64,000 nucleotides of DNA from Leptolyngbya boryana PCC 6306 (GTDB lineage Bacteria; Cyanobacteriota; Cyanobacteriia; Leptolyngbyales; Leptolyngbyaceae): assembly GCF_000353285.1 (NCBI RefSeq), contig NZ_KB731324.1, forward strand, positions 6,041,018-6,105,017, written 5' to 3'. Each line of letters opens with the position of its first letter. The stretch's first letter is position 1. Both the position numbers and the translations under genes were made by a program. The notes under the pieces are model-generated. The model was given only the letters and a program-made list of their open reading frames with translations, did no database searches and had not been told where the DNA came from. Of this stretch, positions 18,943-27,817 are shown piece after piece.

Positions 18943-19017
18943 AGCCTCACCTTGAAATTTTTGGTGTACTCATTCTCTACTATAGTCGTGCTTCGGATGT
19001 AGAGAACTCAGATCATC

Positions 19018-20418
19018 CTAGAACTGAAAATAGATAAATGGCGCAGGCTGAGCTGGAGCGAGAAAAACTACACCAAACATGACAAAAAAGAAGGCACATA
19101 GACCCGGAAGTGAACTTAATCTCAAGCGCATTCCTTGAGCTAGCTGGTGACCTGCATAGTCCGTCAGAATGAACATTGGAACTGCGATCGCCAGTGCAGT
19201 TGCAAACCAATTGATGCCCGTTGGATCAATCACACCCCATAGCTTCTGCAAAATGAACAAAGAGGTCGAGAAATCTGACGATCGAAAAAAGATCCAAGTT
19301 AGACACACAAAGAGTAGAGTGACAAAATTTGCACAAAGCTGATAGTCCCATGCTTGTGTAACGCTGCTTTTTGGGATTCTGTCTGCATACAGTTTATGCA
19401 CCACAAGCGCTCCACCATGTAGCCCACCCCAAACCACAAAGTTCCAGCTTGCTCCATGCCATAATCCACCTAACAGCATCACAATCATCAGATTGCCATA
19501 TTGCTGAACTTTCCCACGTCGATCGCCGCCCAGAGGAATATAGAGGTAATCGCGTAGCCAATTCGAGAGCGAAATATGCCAGCGTCGCCAAAACTCGGTA
19601 ATACTGCGTGAGAGATAAGGTGTCGCAAAGTTTTTGGGAATATCAAAGCCGAGAATTTTTGCAGTCCCGATCGCCATATCACTGTAGCCGCAAAAATCAC
19701 AATAAAGCTGAATCGCGTATCCCATCACCGCAAGCCAAAGCGTCATTGCACTGTAATCAGCAGGCTGCTTAAACACTTCATTCACAAACAGAGCTAAGCG
19801 ATCGGCAACAATCACTTTTCTGACTAAGCCCAGTAAGAAAAGTTGAGCACCCTGACTGAAATTCTCCCGGTTTAAGTGAATGCCTTTCTCAATTTCGCCA
19901 AGGAACTGACTCGATCTCAGGATTGGTCCCGAAATCAAATGTGGAAAAAACGCAACCAAAAGCGCAAAATCCCAAAACGTTTTTGCGGGTCTGCTCGTTC
20001 CACGATAGATATCTGCTAGGTAGCTAATGACTTCAAAAGTGATGAACGAAATGCCGATCGGCAAAATGATCCGGAGGTTGGACAAATTCAGGTTCAGAAC
20101 ATTCAGACCCAGATTGAGCGAATCGATGAAAAAGTTGAAATATTTGAAGAACCCTAGCACGATCAGATTGAAAGTAATCCCTGCAATCAGCCATCGCTTC
20201 TTCTCTGGATTCTGGGTCGATTCAATCTGGAAACCAATCGCGTAATTCACGATCGTCAGTGCAGCAAGCAGAAAAACAAAGCGTTCGTCCCAATAGCCGT
20301 AGAAGAAGTAGCTAGCACCGAGTAAAATGATTTTTTTGAATCCCTGCGATCTCGCAAGCAATAAAATTCCAATCAGAACGCTAAAAAAGACAAAAAATTC
20401 TAAGCTTGAGAAAATCAT
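19018..20418 (-). CDS. MBOAT family O-acyltransferase (AlgI-like)
   Basis: 466 residues with about 10-12 membrane helices. The signature WRRWHISLSNWLRDYLYIPLGG appears near residues 285-305, and the catalytic histidine of the MBOAT family lies in LGGLWHGASWNFVVWGGLHG near 330-350. Such proteins move acyl groups, usually acetyl, from the cytoplasm to the periplasm for alginate, cellulose, peptidoglycan or other polysaccharide O-acetylation. The next gene upstream on the same strand (29-base gap) encodes an SGNH-type protein, the standard partner that transfers the acyl group outside. Which glycan is modified cannot be read from this locus, as no glycosyltransferases are adjacent. Confidence 0.9.
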   Translation of the reverse strand: MIFSSLEFFVFFSVLIGILLLARSQGFKKIILLGASYFFYGYWDERFVFLLAALTIVNYAIGFQIESTQNPEKKRWLIAGITFNLIVLGFFKYFNFFIDSLNLGLNVLNLNLSNLRIILPIGISFITFEVISYLADIYRGTSRPAKTFWDFALLVAFFPHLISGPILRSSQFLGEIEKGIHLNRENFSQGAQLFLLGLVRKVIVADRLALFVNEVFKQPADYSAMTLWLAVMGYAIQLYCDFCGYSDMAIGTAKILGFDIPKNFATPYLSRSITEFWRRWHISLSNWLRDYLYIPLGGDRRGKVQQYGNLMIVMLLGGLWHGASWNFVVWGGLHGGALVVHKLYADRIPKSSVTQAWDYQLCANFVTLLFVCLTWIFFRSSDFSTSLFILQKLWGVIDPTGINWFATALAIAVPMFILTDYAGHQLAQGMRLRLSSLPGLCAFFFVMFGVVFLAPAQPAPFIYFQF

Positions 20419-20447
20419 GGTTCAGCAGCCTCAGACATCATGAGTGA

Positions 20448-21581
20448 CTAATTTGTCTTTTTGCGCATTGCTTCGAGCAGGGGAACGAGCCGTTGTGCAA
20501 TCAGTTCATGCCCAATTTCATTGATATGACCTGTGCCAGGGATAGAATTGTTAAACCCGCTGGTCGGTTGATGGAACGTTTGATGATAGTTCACAAAATC
20601 GCGCCGCATTGCCACGATCGGAACCTTGTGCTTTTCTGCGATTTCGATCAAAGCTGCTTCAGCCGGATTAGGTGGCTCATTTGGATTGTTGAAAGTGACA
20701 TAGGGAATATGCAGAATCACCAAGTTCGGGTACTTCGCTTTCAAATTCACAACTGTCCATTCAATCAAGCGATCGTAATTGCCCTGCGATTTTGTCGGTG
20801 CTGCTTCAGTCGGTTTCGCCTGTTTTTTCAGCATCGCTTGAAGGTTCTTTCCGCCGACTCGTAGTGTCGAAATTTGCAACATAAAGCTCAGCTGCGGAAA
20901 CTTTTGCTGAAAGAGTTGAGATAAGCGATCATCACTAGCAAAATCCTGATTGTGAATAGCTTGAAATGTGTTGCCTTGAGCACGAATGTAGAACTCTTTT
21001 GTGGGATCTAAGCCTTCTTCAGTAAAATCAGAATCGTTAATTTGAACTATCACAGCGTCAGGCTGCAATTGAGTCTTGTAGAAATCTGCTAAGTGCAAAT
21101 AGTAGGCAGGTGTCGCCCCGGTTCTACCTCCATTGATAACCGTGACAGGCGAATTCTGCTGCTTGAAAGTCGATCCAATTCGCGCACTGTAGGTTTTGGC
21201 ATCTTCGACTTGTTCTGCACTCGTAAACGAATCCCCGATCGACAAAACTCTAAATTCGCCTTGAGCTTTGGGCAGAATCTCGTCGTTGCGCATTCCTAAG
21301 CTGTTCATTCTGGTGCGGCTGAAGCCTTCACCCGATTCGATTCTGTCACCAGGGTTATAAATTCTTCCTAGAATTGGATGTTTTGTGGTTCCTGGGGACT
21401 GCTCGATTGTATTTCGGACAATGATTTCCCAAGCAAAAAGTGATAACACGATCGCGATCGTGGATTTTAACAGGACGTAAAGAATCGCTCTCTGAGAGGA
21501 GTAACGATCTTCTTGTATGGGGTTAGTTGTCTCTAGAAGCGGTCGTGGGGCGCTCGACCGTCCTGACGTAAAATTTCTCAT
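20448..21581 (-). CDS. SGNH-hydrolase-like protein, partner of the MBOAT enzyme
   Basis: 377 residues. One membrane helix at about 32-54 anchors a periplasmic domain. Block I is VLSIGDSFTSAEQ with the nucleophile Ser118; block V is GTGHINEIGHELIAQRL with His352. The Asp three residues before the histidine, expected in DxxH, is Gly here, so the catalytic triad seems incomplete or uses another acid. Asn/Gly oxyanion candidates are NGGRTGATP (about 149-157). The family (AlgJ/AlgX, DltD and PatB relatives) accepts acyl groups exported by MBOAT proteins, and the next gene on the same strand is such a protein, so the two are taken as one O-acylation unit. Confidence 0.8.
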   Translation of the reverse strand: MRNFTSGRSSAPRPLLETTNPIQEDRYSSQRAILYVLLKSTIAIVLSLFAWEIIVRNTIEQSPGTTKHPILGRIYNPGDRIESGEGFSRTRMNSLGMRNDEILPKAQGEFRVLSIGDSFTSAEQVEDAKTYSARIGSTFKQQNSPVTVINGGRTGATPAYYLHLADFYKTQLQPDAVIVQINDSDFTEEGLDPTKEFYIRAQGNTFQAIHNQDFASDDRLSQLFQQKFPQLSFMLQISTLRVGGKNLQAMLKKQAKPTEAAPTKSQGNYDRLIEWTVVNLKAKYPNLVILHIPYVTFNNPNEPPNPAEAALIEIAEKHKVPIVAMRRDFVNYHQTFHQPTSGFNNSIPGTGHINEIGHELIAQRLVPLLEAMRKKTN

Positions 21582-21862
21582 GATGCATGATTAAACCAAG
21601 TTTTAAAACAACCACTGCGCCCGGATGAGACACAGCCAGGAATCGTGTTAATTGCGACTTAGGAGCGAGATCGGCATCTAACAGCGCTTGTTATATCCCT
21701 AATTTCACTTAAGAATACAGAGAGCTTACATTACTAATTTCAGTGTAATTACTGTATCTAACTAACTTTATCGTCTCTTTAAAGACGAGTCGCCAGTTTT
21801 GAAGTGATGTTCACAAAAGAATGAGCGATTTCTAGCGGAGCTACTGCTAAGTCTCCGCAACG

Positions 21863-23524
21863 CTAGAACGACCTCTCAAAAACTTGCCGAACTTTTCTGA
21901 CTCTCTGCCAGACTTGCGGTGGCAGCCAAAATGGATGATCCCAAGAAGATGCCCCAACTGATTCTCCCAAGACTTCAATTCGCCAAGCTTGCCACATGAT
22001 CAGAAGCCATAAATTATTGCCTAAATAGCGATCGCGTAAATTCGCTCCCATCTGTCCTGACATCATCTGTTCTGCAATCTGGGGCTGCCATCGCCCTTCA
22101 GCCCGCAGCACGCCCGGATTCAACCATTTACCAATCTCACGCCAAAACTCGCCATAGTACCAAGGACGCAACGGCACTCGCATGCCTCGTTTCTCTCGCC
22201 AAACGACCTCTGAGGGCAACCAAGATTCAACCGCACGTTTGAGAATGTACTTTTCGCAAGCTCCTTGTAACATCAGTTCGCCAGAAATTTTGAATGTCCA
22301 GCGAGTTAGGTCGGGATCACAAAATAGCGATCGTACTTGCAATCCTTGTGAAAGTGCCAAGGCAGTCGCACGTGGTTGAATATTCTGTGCGCCTTTTAAC
22401 ATCAGCGATGCACGCCTTAATTGAGCCAGAAGAGAACCACATTTTTCAGGATTCAAAGCATCACCGAGATAAGGTTGGAGATCAAGTTCGCGAATACTTT
22501 GGTAAACAGAATTAGAAAAGATTTGAGATTCACAACCGTGCAATCTGCCAAATGTATTGAGATACTGTTTTGATAACGTGAAATTTTCTGAGTCGTATAC
22601 TTGATTCGCAATTAAAGGCTTATTCGTCCAGCCTGCAAATAACTGATCGCCGTGTTCCCCGTTGAATACAACGCGAACATCTTGAGATGCAGCTTGATTG
22701 AGCAACAATAGTGGAGCCGTTACACCATCTCCATACGGTGCATCTAAAGCTCTAGCCGTTTCAGGAATAGCTTGAATAATCTGTTTCGCTTGGGCTGGAA
22801 CTAGAGTCAATGGAATGTTGAGATAGTCTGCAACTTGCTGCGCGTAAGGTAGCTCTGAATCTTCTACGCCAAAATCAAGAGCATAAGCTCGAACTTTAAC
22901 CCCAGATTGAACTAGTAAAGCAGCCACGATCGAGGAATCAATCCCACCAGATAGAAATACACCAACAGGCTCATCGGGTAAATCTTCAATTTGATGTGCG
23001 ATCGCTGTTTTCAACAGTGCTTGAAGCTGTCTTACGGCTTCAGTTTCATCGTGAATCATTGTGCTGGATTCGCGCCAGTCTTCAGTCTCAGAAATGGTGC
23101 AAGTAAAATCTTTTGTCCAAGTCAGCGTCGTGCCAGCAGAGATAGAAGCGATTTCTGCGATCGGGCTTAGCGGTGTTGGAACATAAGAAAAGCAAGTATA
23201 AGCATACAGTGCAGCATGGCTTACTGTCGGTTGAGTGAGTTTGAGCAGAGGCTTCAACTGGGTTGAGAACCAGATAACCGATTCAATTTTGATCCAGTAA
23301 AGTGGAACTCGACCAAATGCGTCTCGACCTAGTTCTAAAGACGCTTCAGTTGCATTGACCCACACATCATTGATAGTGCTTCTTCCGCAAGCACTGAGCC
23401 GAGTTTGAGTCGTTGCAAATCCCCACTGATCAGTGCAGAATTGAGTTGCTATCTTTGCATCACTGAGTTCAGAGAGTCTCTGTATCAGTTTGGGCTGATC
23501 ACCATAGCCCCAATATCCCAACAT
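21863..23524 (-). CDS. Asparagine-synthetase-like protein without the glutaminase cysteine
   Basis: 553 residues. Residues 1-150 resemble the N-terminal glutaminase domain of class II amidotransferases (LELGRDAFGRVPLYW corresponds to the end of that fold). The N-terminus is MLGYWGYG, so the Cys2 nucleophile of AsnB (MCG) is absent. The synthetase domain has the ATP pyrophosphatase loop GVFLSGGIDSSIVAALL (about 188-204) and VVFNGEHGDQLFAGW (about 284-298; usually SGEGxDELFxGY). Expect an adenylating amide- or lactam-forming enzyme that uses ammonia or an amine rather than glutamine, or a divergent lasso/peptide-modifying relative; no precursor peptide was found. Its ATG overlaps the stop codon of the upstream gene by one base (TAATG), a sign of coupled translation. 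Confidence 0.8.
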   Translation of the reverse strand: MLGYWGYGDQPKLIQRLSELSDAKIATQFCTDQWGFATTQTRLSACGRSTINDVWVNATEASLELGRDAFGRVPLYWIKIESVIWFSTQLKPLLKLTQPTVSHAALYAYTCFSYVPTPLSPIAEIASISAGTTLTWTKDFTCTISETEDWRESSTMIHDETEAVRQLQALLKTAIAHQIEDLPDEPVGVFLSGGIDSSIVAALLVQSGVKVRAYALDFGVEDSELPYAQQVADYLNIPLTLVPAQAKQIIQAIPETARALDAPYGDGVTAPLLLLNQAASQDVRVVFNGEHGDQLFAGWTNKPLIANQVYDSENFTLSKQYLNTFGRLHGCESQIFSNSVYQSIRELDLQPYLGDALNPEKCGSLLAQLRRASLMLKGAQNIQPRATALALSQGLQVRSLFCDPDLTRWTFKISGELMLQGACEKYILKRAVESWLPSEVVWREKRGMRVPLRPWYYGEFWREIGKWLNPGVLRAEGRWQPQIAEQMMSGQMGANLRDRYLGNNLWLLIMWQAWRIEVLGESVGASSWDHPFWLPPQVWQRVRKVRQVFERSF

Positions 23525-24150
23525 TACTTCACCACAAACGTTTCTTCACTAATGGGACGTTCTGCGATCGACATTTTCACCGTCCAATTTCCAGGCTTGG
23601 ACTGCGGCGATAAAGGAGCAAAGCAAAACGTTGTCCAGGGCGATCGTGTAATTTCTTGAGTCTGGAAACGACTCTGATGAATTCTCTCACCTGTTGAATC
23701 TAACCAATCACAACTGACAGCTAAGCGATCGTTGATCGGAGGATTTTTCAATGTGACTCGGTAAAACACTTGTGCGTCTTTTGTGCGATCGAACTGGGTG
23801 ACTGAATTAGTTGAATCTTTTAACGTCACAATGTCTTGAATCGCAGCAATGCGAGCAATCTTATTGTGCTGTTTCTGCTGAACGACAGCAACGGTTGCAA
23901 TCAGGCCAACAATCATAATTGCAACGGTTGAAATGACAATTTTATGGCGCTGGTTTTGCTGAGCTAGAGCTTCTCGTCGGCGCAATTGCACGATCGCGTC
24001 ATCGAGTAAATCGTCGGGCAAATTTAACTCTTGTAAAATCTGTTTGACTTGCTCACGATCGAGTTCGTTGTCGCGAAGTTGAGATAAGCGATCGATTTCA
24101 GCTATGACTTGAGAAAGTTGAGCTTGCGTAAGGCGGGTATCCATATTCAA
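23524..24150 (-). CDS. Conserved single-pass membrane protein
   Basis: 208 residues. The cytoplasmic N-terminal part (1-62) is a charged helical bundle with LDREQVKQILQELNLPDDLLDDAIVQLRRR, broken in the middle by a proline turn; similar N-termini occur in other cyanobacterial proteins as I recall them. A membrane helix at about 70-88 (VISTVAIMIVGLIATVAVV) is followed by a probable beta-sandwich domain (about 100-208) with alternating hydrophobic strands and two cysteines (SCDW and TFCF). No enzyme motif. It starts the operon and its stop codon shares a base with the start of the asparagine-synthetase-like gene, suggesting the two work together at the membrane. Confidence 0.75.
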   Translation of the reverse strand: MNMDTRLTQAQLSQVIAEIDRLSQLRDNELDREQVKQILQELNLPDDLLDDAIVQLRRREALAQQNQRHKIVISTVAIMIVGLIATVAVVQQKQHNKIARIAAIQDIVTLKDSTNSVTQFDRTKDAQVFYRVTLKNPPINDRLAVSCDWLDSTGERIHQSRFQTQEITRSPWTTFCFAPLSPQSKPGNWTVKMSIAERPISEETFVVK

Positions 24151-24205
24151 AACAGTCTCGCAATGAATCTGTCATAGCATAAGCGATCCTGTGATCTGCT
24201 TAGAC

Positions 24206-25294
24206 TTAAAGATTTCCTCTGATTAGCTGCTCTCGCTCGATCGCTTCAAACAAAGATTTAAAGTTTCCTTCTCCAAATCCCTGTGATCCGTGTCGTTCAA
24301 TGATTTCAAAAAATAAAGTCGGACGATCTTGAACAGGTTGCGTAAAGATTTGCAGCAAATATCCTTCGCGATCGCGATCGACTAAAATTCCGAGTTGAGC
24401 CAGTTGCTCGATCGATTGATCAATTTTGCCAACCCGAGCTTCTAAATTTGCATAGTAAGAACTCGGGACACTGAGAAATTCAATTCCTGAATTTTTCAAT
24501 TCGGTGACGGTTTCAACAATGTTATGAGTCAGACAAGCAACATGCTGTACACCCGCACCGTAGTTGTATTCCAGGAATTCTTGAATCTGAGATTTGCCTT
24601 TGCCGATCGCGGGTTCATTAATCGGAAGTTTGACCCTTCCTGTTGAACTTTGCATCACCGATGACGTAAGCGCAGAATATTCGGTCGAGATTGCTCGATC
24701 GTCAAATTTAACGAGTAATTCCAATCCCAACGTCTTCTGAAAAAACTCCACCCAGTGGTTCATTTGTCCTTTTTCAACATTGCCAACGACGTGATCGATT
24801 TGAATCAATCCGGCATTGGCGCGAGACGGAATCGAGCGGGGGACAAATCCTGGCGCGAAAACACCTTGATAGCGATCGCGTTGCACAAACTTGATTAAAG
24901 TATTGCCATAGCCATAAATCATTGCGTAACGATACTTTCCCGCTTCGTCTTGCTCCTCATTCGGTGCAACCGCTTCTAATGCGCCTCGGGAGGTACTGAC
25001 TTGAAATGCACGATCGACATCTCTAACACCCAAAGCAATCACTGCTACATGATCTCCATGCTTCGCCGCTCTTGAAGCGATTGGGTGATCTGGGTTGAGT
25101 GCAGAAGTTAAGACTAAGCGAATTTCGCCCTGCTGCATGACATAAGACGCAACATGGCGTTCTCCGGTATCAAGTCCTCGATATGCGATCGTCGAGAAGC
25201 CAAAACCGCGATCGTAGAACATCGCTGCTTGCTTTGCGTTCCCGACATAAAGTTCTAAATGATCAAAGGTCAGAATCGAAAAAGCGTCGCTCAT
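24206..25294 (-). CDS. hppD: 4-hydroxyphenylpyruvate dioxygenase
   Basis: 362 residues, Fe(II)-dependent conversion of 4-hydroxyphenylpyruvate to homogentisate, the precursor of tocopherol in cyanobacteria and a step of tyrosine breakdown. Two VOC-type halves: residues 8-140 and 163-345. The iron ligands of the family are visible as His168 (IQIDHVVGNV), His251 (GVQHVACLT) and Glu330 (LFFEIIER). The C-terminal helix motif GSQGFGEGNFKSLFEAIE closes the active site. Length is typical. Monocistronic, divergent from the ABM gene by 315 bases. Confidence 0.95.
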   Translation of the reverse strand: MSDAFSILTFDHLELYVGNAKQAAMFYDRGFGFSTIAYRGLDTGERHVASYVMQQGEIRLVLTSALNPDHPIASRAAKHGDHVAVIALGVRDVDRAFQVSTSRGALEAVAPNEEQDEAGKYRYAMIYGYGNTLIKFVQRDRYQGVFAPGFVPRSIPSRANAGLIQIDHVVGNVEKGQMNHWVEFFQKTLGLELLVKFDDRAISTEYSALTSSVMQSSTGRVKLPINEPAIGKGKSQIQEFLEYNYGAGVQHVACLTHNIVETVTELKNSGIEFLSVPSSYYANLEARVGKIDQSIEQLAQLGILVDRDREGYLLQIFTQPVQDRPTLFFEIIERHGSQGFGEGNFKSLFEAIEREQLIRGNL

Positions 25295-25609
25295 GCAAAG
25301 CCTAAAGTATAGAAATTGAACTCAGAAAATTCATATCACTGTGAAATGATTCACTCTGGTTTTTCTAGGAAGAAATATAGATTTGTTCTTAAATTAGCGC
25401 TTTACTAGGCTATGCGTAAAATCTTGGCAATAAATATACCTTGAGGGGGATTGTGTCCCAGGCAGAAGTTTCGTGCAAAAAGATTATTTGAATTCCTGCT
25501 CAATTCCACATTCTGTAACCTAAGTGACAGGAGTGATATGTCTCTTGATGTTGATTTAATGAATCACAGAAATGTGTTATCGATGAAGTTCTAGTTAAAA
25601 CTTTTAGTA
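25295..25609. other. Divergent intergenic region between hppD and ABM gene
   Basis: About 315 AT-rich bases carrying both 5' regions. No RNA gene, repeat or convincing promoter pair was seen. Confidence 0.5.
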
Positions 25610-26284
25610 ATGTTGAATCCTGAAATTAACGATCGCGTCTTTTACTCCACCGTTGTTCTAGAGTATATCGTTCCAAATCAAAATCGCGCCATGTTTCGCA
25701 AGTGGCATAATACTCTGATGTGCTCTGCAAAGCGATTTCCAGGCTATATCAGAACAGATTCTTGTCTACCATTGCAGTGCGTAGATGGTGTGATGAAGTG
25801 GTACTCGATCGTGCATTTTGATACACCTGATCATTTGAATGATTGGCTGAATTCTCGCGATCGCGCCACACTCGTTGAGTCTGGACACAATATCTTTGAT
25901 AACTACAAGTTCAAATCTTTCACGACAGGGTTAGAAGGATGGTTTTCATCTGCGGCAGGACAAGAGCGATCCAGTTTAGGGACTCCTCCCTGGAAACAAG
26001 TCATGTCAGTAGTTTTGGGACTCTATCCACTGGTCATGATCCAAACCAAAATTCTTCCGACACTTGGTTTTTTGCAGTCTTGGTCGCCCGCTTTCGTGAC
26101 TCTAATCAGTAATTTCGTAGTGTCATCCTTACTCACCTGGATTGTGATGCCTCAAATTAGTAACGCATTACGATTTTGGTTACAGCCTGCATTTCGATTG
26201 AGCAATCCCAAGACAGATTGGCTTGGAAGCGCGATCGTGCTTCTGACTCTTGGCTTGATGGTGATGATTTTCAATCATGTTTGA
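25610..26284 (+). CDS. ABM-domain (antibiotic biosynthesis monooxygenase-like) membrane protein
   Basis: 224 residues. Residues 10-105 form a ferredoxin-like ABM fold: strand VVLEYIVPNQ, helix FRKWHNTLMCSAKRFPGY, strand KWYSIVHFDTPDHLNDWLNS. This is the dimeric alpha/beta barrel arrangement used by small cofactor-free oxygenases and by heme-degrading enzymes. The C-terminal third has three hydrophobic helices (about 130-150, 162-180 and 203-222), giving the cyanobacterial type of ABM protein with a membrane tail. Catalytic activity and substrate are unknown. The ATG at 25610 directly follows TTTTAGTA with no strong ribosome-binding site. Confidence 0.75.
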   Translation: MLNPEINDRVFYSTVVLEYIVPNQNRAMFRKWHNTLMCSAKRFPGYIRTDSCLPLQCVDGVMKWYSIVHFDTPDHLNDWLNSRDRATLVESGHNIFDNYKFKSFTTGLEGWFSSAAGQERSSLGTPPWKQVMSVVLGLYPLVMIQTKILPTLGFLQSWSPAFVTLISNFVVSSLLTWIVMPQISNALRFWLQPAFRLSNPKTDWLGSAIVLLTLGLMVMIFNHV

Positions 26285-26359
26285 AACCACCACTTGCTCT
26301 AAAGCATGAAGCATTTTGCGATTTAGTTGAGTTCGGCTTGTCCGACGTTTAGAATCTTG

Positions 26360-26815
26360 CTAGTTTGCTACAGCATCCTTAACTTTCTCTATCACGTCCT
26401 TGGCGATTTCGATTGCTTCTGCTGCCTTCTCCTTGCCTTTTTCCATATAGAAGTCTTTTTTTTGCATAAAAAGCTCCCGTTTCTGAGCCGGAGACAGCGA
26501 TGCAAAATAATCTTTAGGAACCGATTTCAGCATCGCTCCAACTTTGCTTTTCTGTGCAGGAGTCAGCGTAATCGACTTAAACGCTTTCTTCAAAGTCACG
26601 CCATTCGCGATCGCATCTTCAAACTGAGTCTTCTGATCCGGAGTCAAAATCTTCTCAAGCTCTGGAACAATCTTTGCCTTCAACGCAGTAAATGGATCGC
26701 TTGCCGAAGTCACATCAGCAACAAGCATCGGAGCCGCCTGCACTAAATTCGCAAAACTCAGACCTGCCAATAAGCACATCACACAAGCAAAAATTGTAAT
26801 CAATGTCCGTTGCAT
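26360..26815 (-). CDS. Exported helical protein with LTPxQK repeats
   Basis: 151 residues. Signal peptide 1-28 (hydrophobic core and VQAAP cleavage region). The mature part is helical with three short repeats, LTPDQKTQFEDAI, LTPAQKSKVGAML and LSPAQKRELF, reminiscent of the LTxxQ motifs of periplasmic Spy/CpxP-like proteins. The C-terminal 30 residues are a lysine/glutamate amphipathic helix. A periplasmic stress or chaperone-like role is conceivable but not demonstrated. It follows the DUF1275 gene by 18 bases on the same strand, so the two are probably one transcript. Confidence 0.6.
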   Translation of the reverse strand: MQRTLITIFACVMCLLAGLSFANLVQAAPMLVADVTSASDPFTALKAKIVPELEKILTPDQKTQFEDAIANGVTLKKAFKSITLTPAQKSKVGAMLKSVPKDYFASLSPAQKRELFMQKKDFYMEKGKEKAAEAIEIAKDVIEKVKDAVAN

Positions 26816-26833
26816 GGTTGATTTCCTAATCTC

Positions 26834-27613
26834 TTAAACAGTCTTTGTTACTCCTGCCTGAATGTAAGCAGCAACTGCTAGCAGGCTGACTGCAAACAAT
26901 GGCATTGATAAACACCAAAATTCAGCCGAAGGCACAAAGTAAGCGGCTCCTGTCCCACCCAAAAAGAAGCCAGTCAGCAAGGGCAAAGTCAGTTTTAACT
27001 TTCTCATTGCTTCTGCTGCTTCTGACTTTGTTTCCTCGGTCTGTTTGACAAACTTCGCACTGATGTAGTGAACTAAATCGATCGTGAACTGTGTAAAGTT
27101 TCCGGTCATCACCGTGGTCGGAAAATAGCCCGTAAATGAAGCAGCCGCTTCCTTCATCAGCGCATTCTGAATTCCCATTGCCATAACGCCCGTAACTGCG
27201 ATCGGGAAAATCAACTCATCTTGCACATCGACAAGCAAGGTCGCTGAGAACTGCAATCCGACGACCATAAAGATCCCCAGTGCGATCGCTTCTGCACTCA
27301 ACAACACAGGCAACACTGCCCATCCGATCTTTCGAGCAAAATTTGCTAACAGTGACGTAAAAGCCACCGATAGCATAAAAACGGGAAGCATGGAGAGCCG
27401 GAGTAAGGTCGTCTGAGGATCAGAACTGGCAAAGGCTGAACCGGCGAGTGCAATATTTCCTGTCACATGAGCTGTGAAAATACCGAACAGCACAATAAAA
27501 GCCGCCGTATCGACAAATCCTGCAACCCAACTGAGCAAAAATCGAGCAGGAGCATCACGAATTAGAAACGCACTTAGGCTAAATCGCTCTTTCTCAGGTG
27601 CAGTAATTGTCAT
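26834..27613 (-). CDS. DUF1275 (YoaK-like) membrane protein
   Basis: 259 residues with about six membrane helices. Landmarks are FLLSWVAGFVDTAAFIVLFGIFTAHVTGN (about 25-53), ALLVD-like loop, and GIQNALMKEAAASFTGYFPTTVMTGN (about 150-175), in which a paired VTGN/MTGN motif recurs after a duplication. This is the DUF1275/YoaK family of unknown transport-like function. Upstream at 27717-27734 there is a box also present before the MFS gene, so expression may be under a common regulator. Confidence 0.85.
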   Translation of the reverse strand: MTITAPEKERFSLSAFLIRDAPARFLLSWVAGFVDTAAFIVLFGIFTAHVTGNIALAGSAFASSDPQTTLLRLSMLPVFMLSVAFTSLLANFARKIGWAVLPVLLSAEAIALGIFMVVGLQFSATLLVDVQDELIFPIAVTGVMAMGIQNALMKEAAASFTGYFPTTVMTGNFTQFTIDLVHYISAKFVKQTEETKSEAAEAMRKLKLTLPLLTGFFLGGTGAAYFVPSAEFWCLSMPLFAVSLLAVAAYIQAGVTKTV

Positions 27614-27716
27614 GGTTTTTCGGGTTTTTCAGGGCGTTGAGCTTACGGTTCACCCATCTGCACATACAGTAATTTGCTCCGTATTGAATCCTTGTACTGT
27701 CCAAACGGATGAATCG

Positions 27717-27734
27717 CGTATACCGTATATCAAA
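27717..27734 (-). promoter_or_regulatory. Putative operator shared with the MFS gene (copy 1)
   Basis: CGTATACCGTATATCAAA on the plus strand aligns with 28960-28976 at 15 of 17 positions after one single-base gap. It lies 104 bases upstream of the DUF1275 start. Its two ATAC/GTAT half sites suggest a dimeric regulator. Inference from two copies only. Confidence 0.45.
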
Positions 27735-27817
27735 GCTAGGGCAGATTCTAGGTTTATCAATCTAGCCGGATCAAAATTGTATGTTGAACTACAAAATTGC
27801 TCTAAACCCCAATTAAA

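Noticed and set aside
19940-19948. Single TGTGGAAAA (DnaA box) in the MBOAT gene, and another at 33367-33375 in cbiD
   Set aside because: Isolated copies inside coding sequence are about what chance gives in 64 kb.
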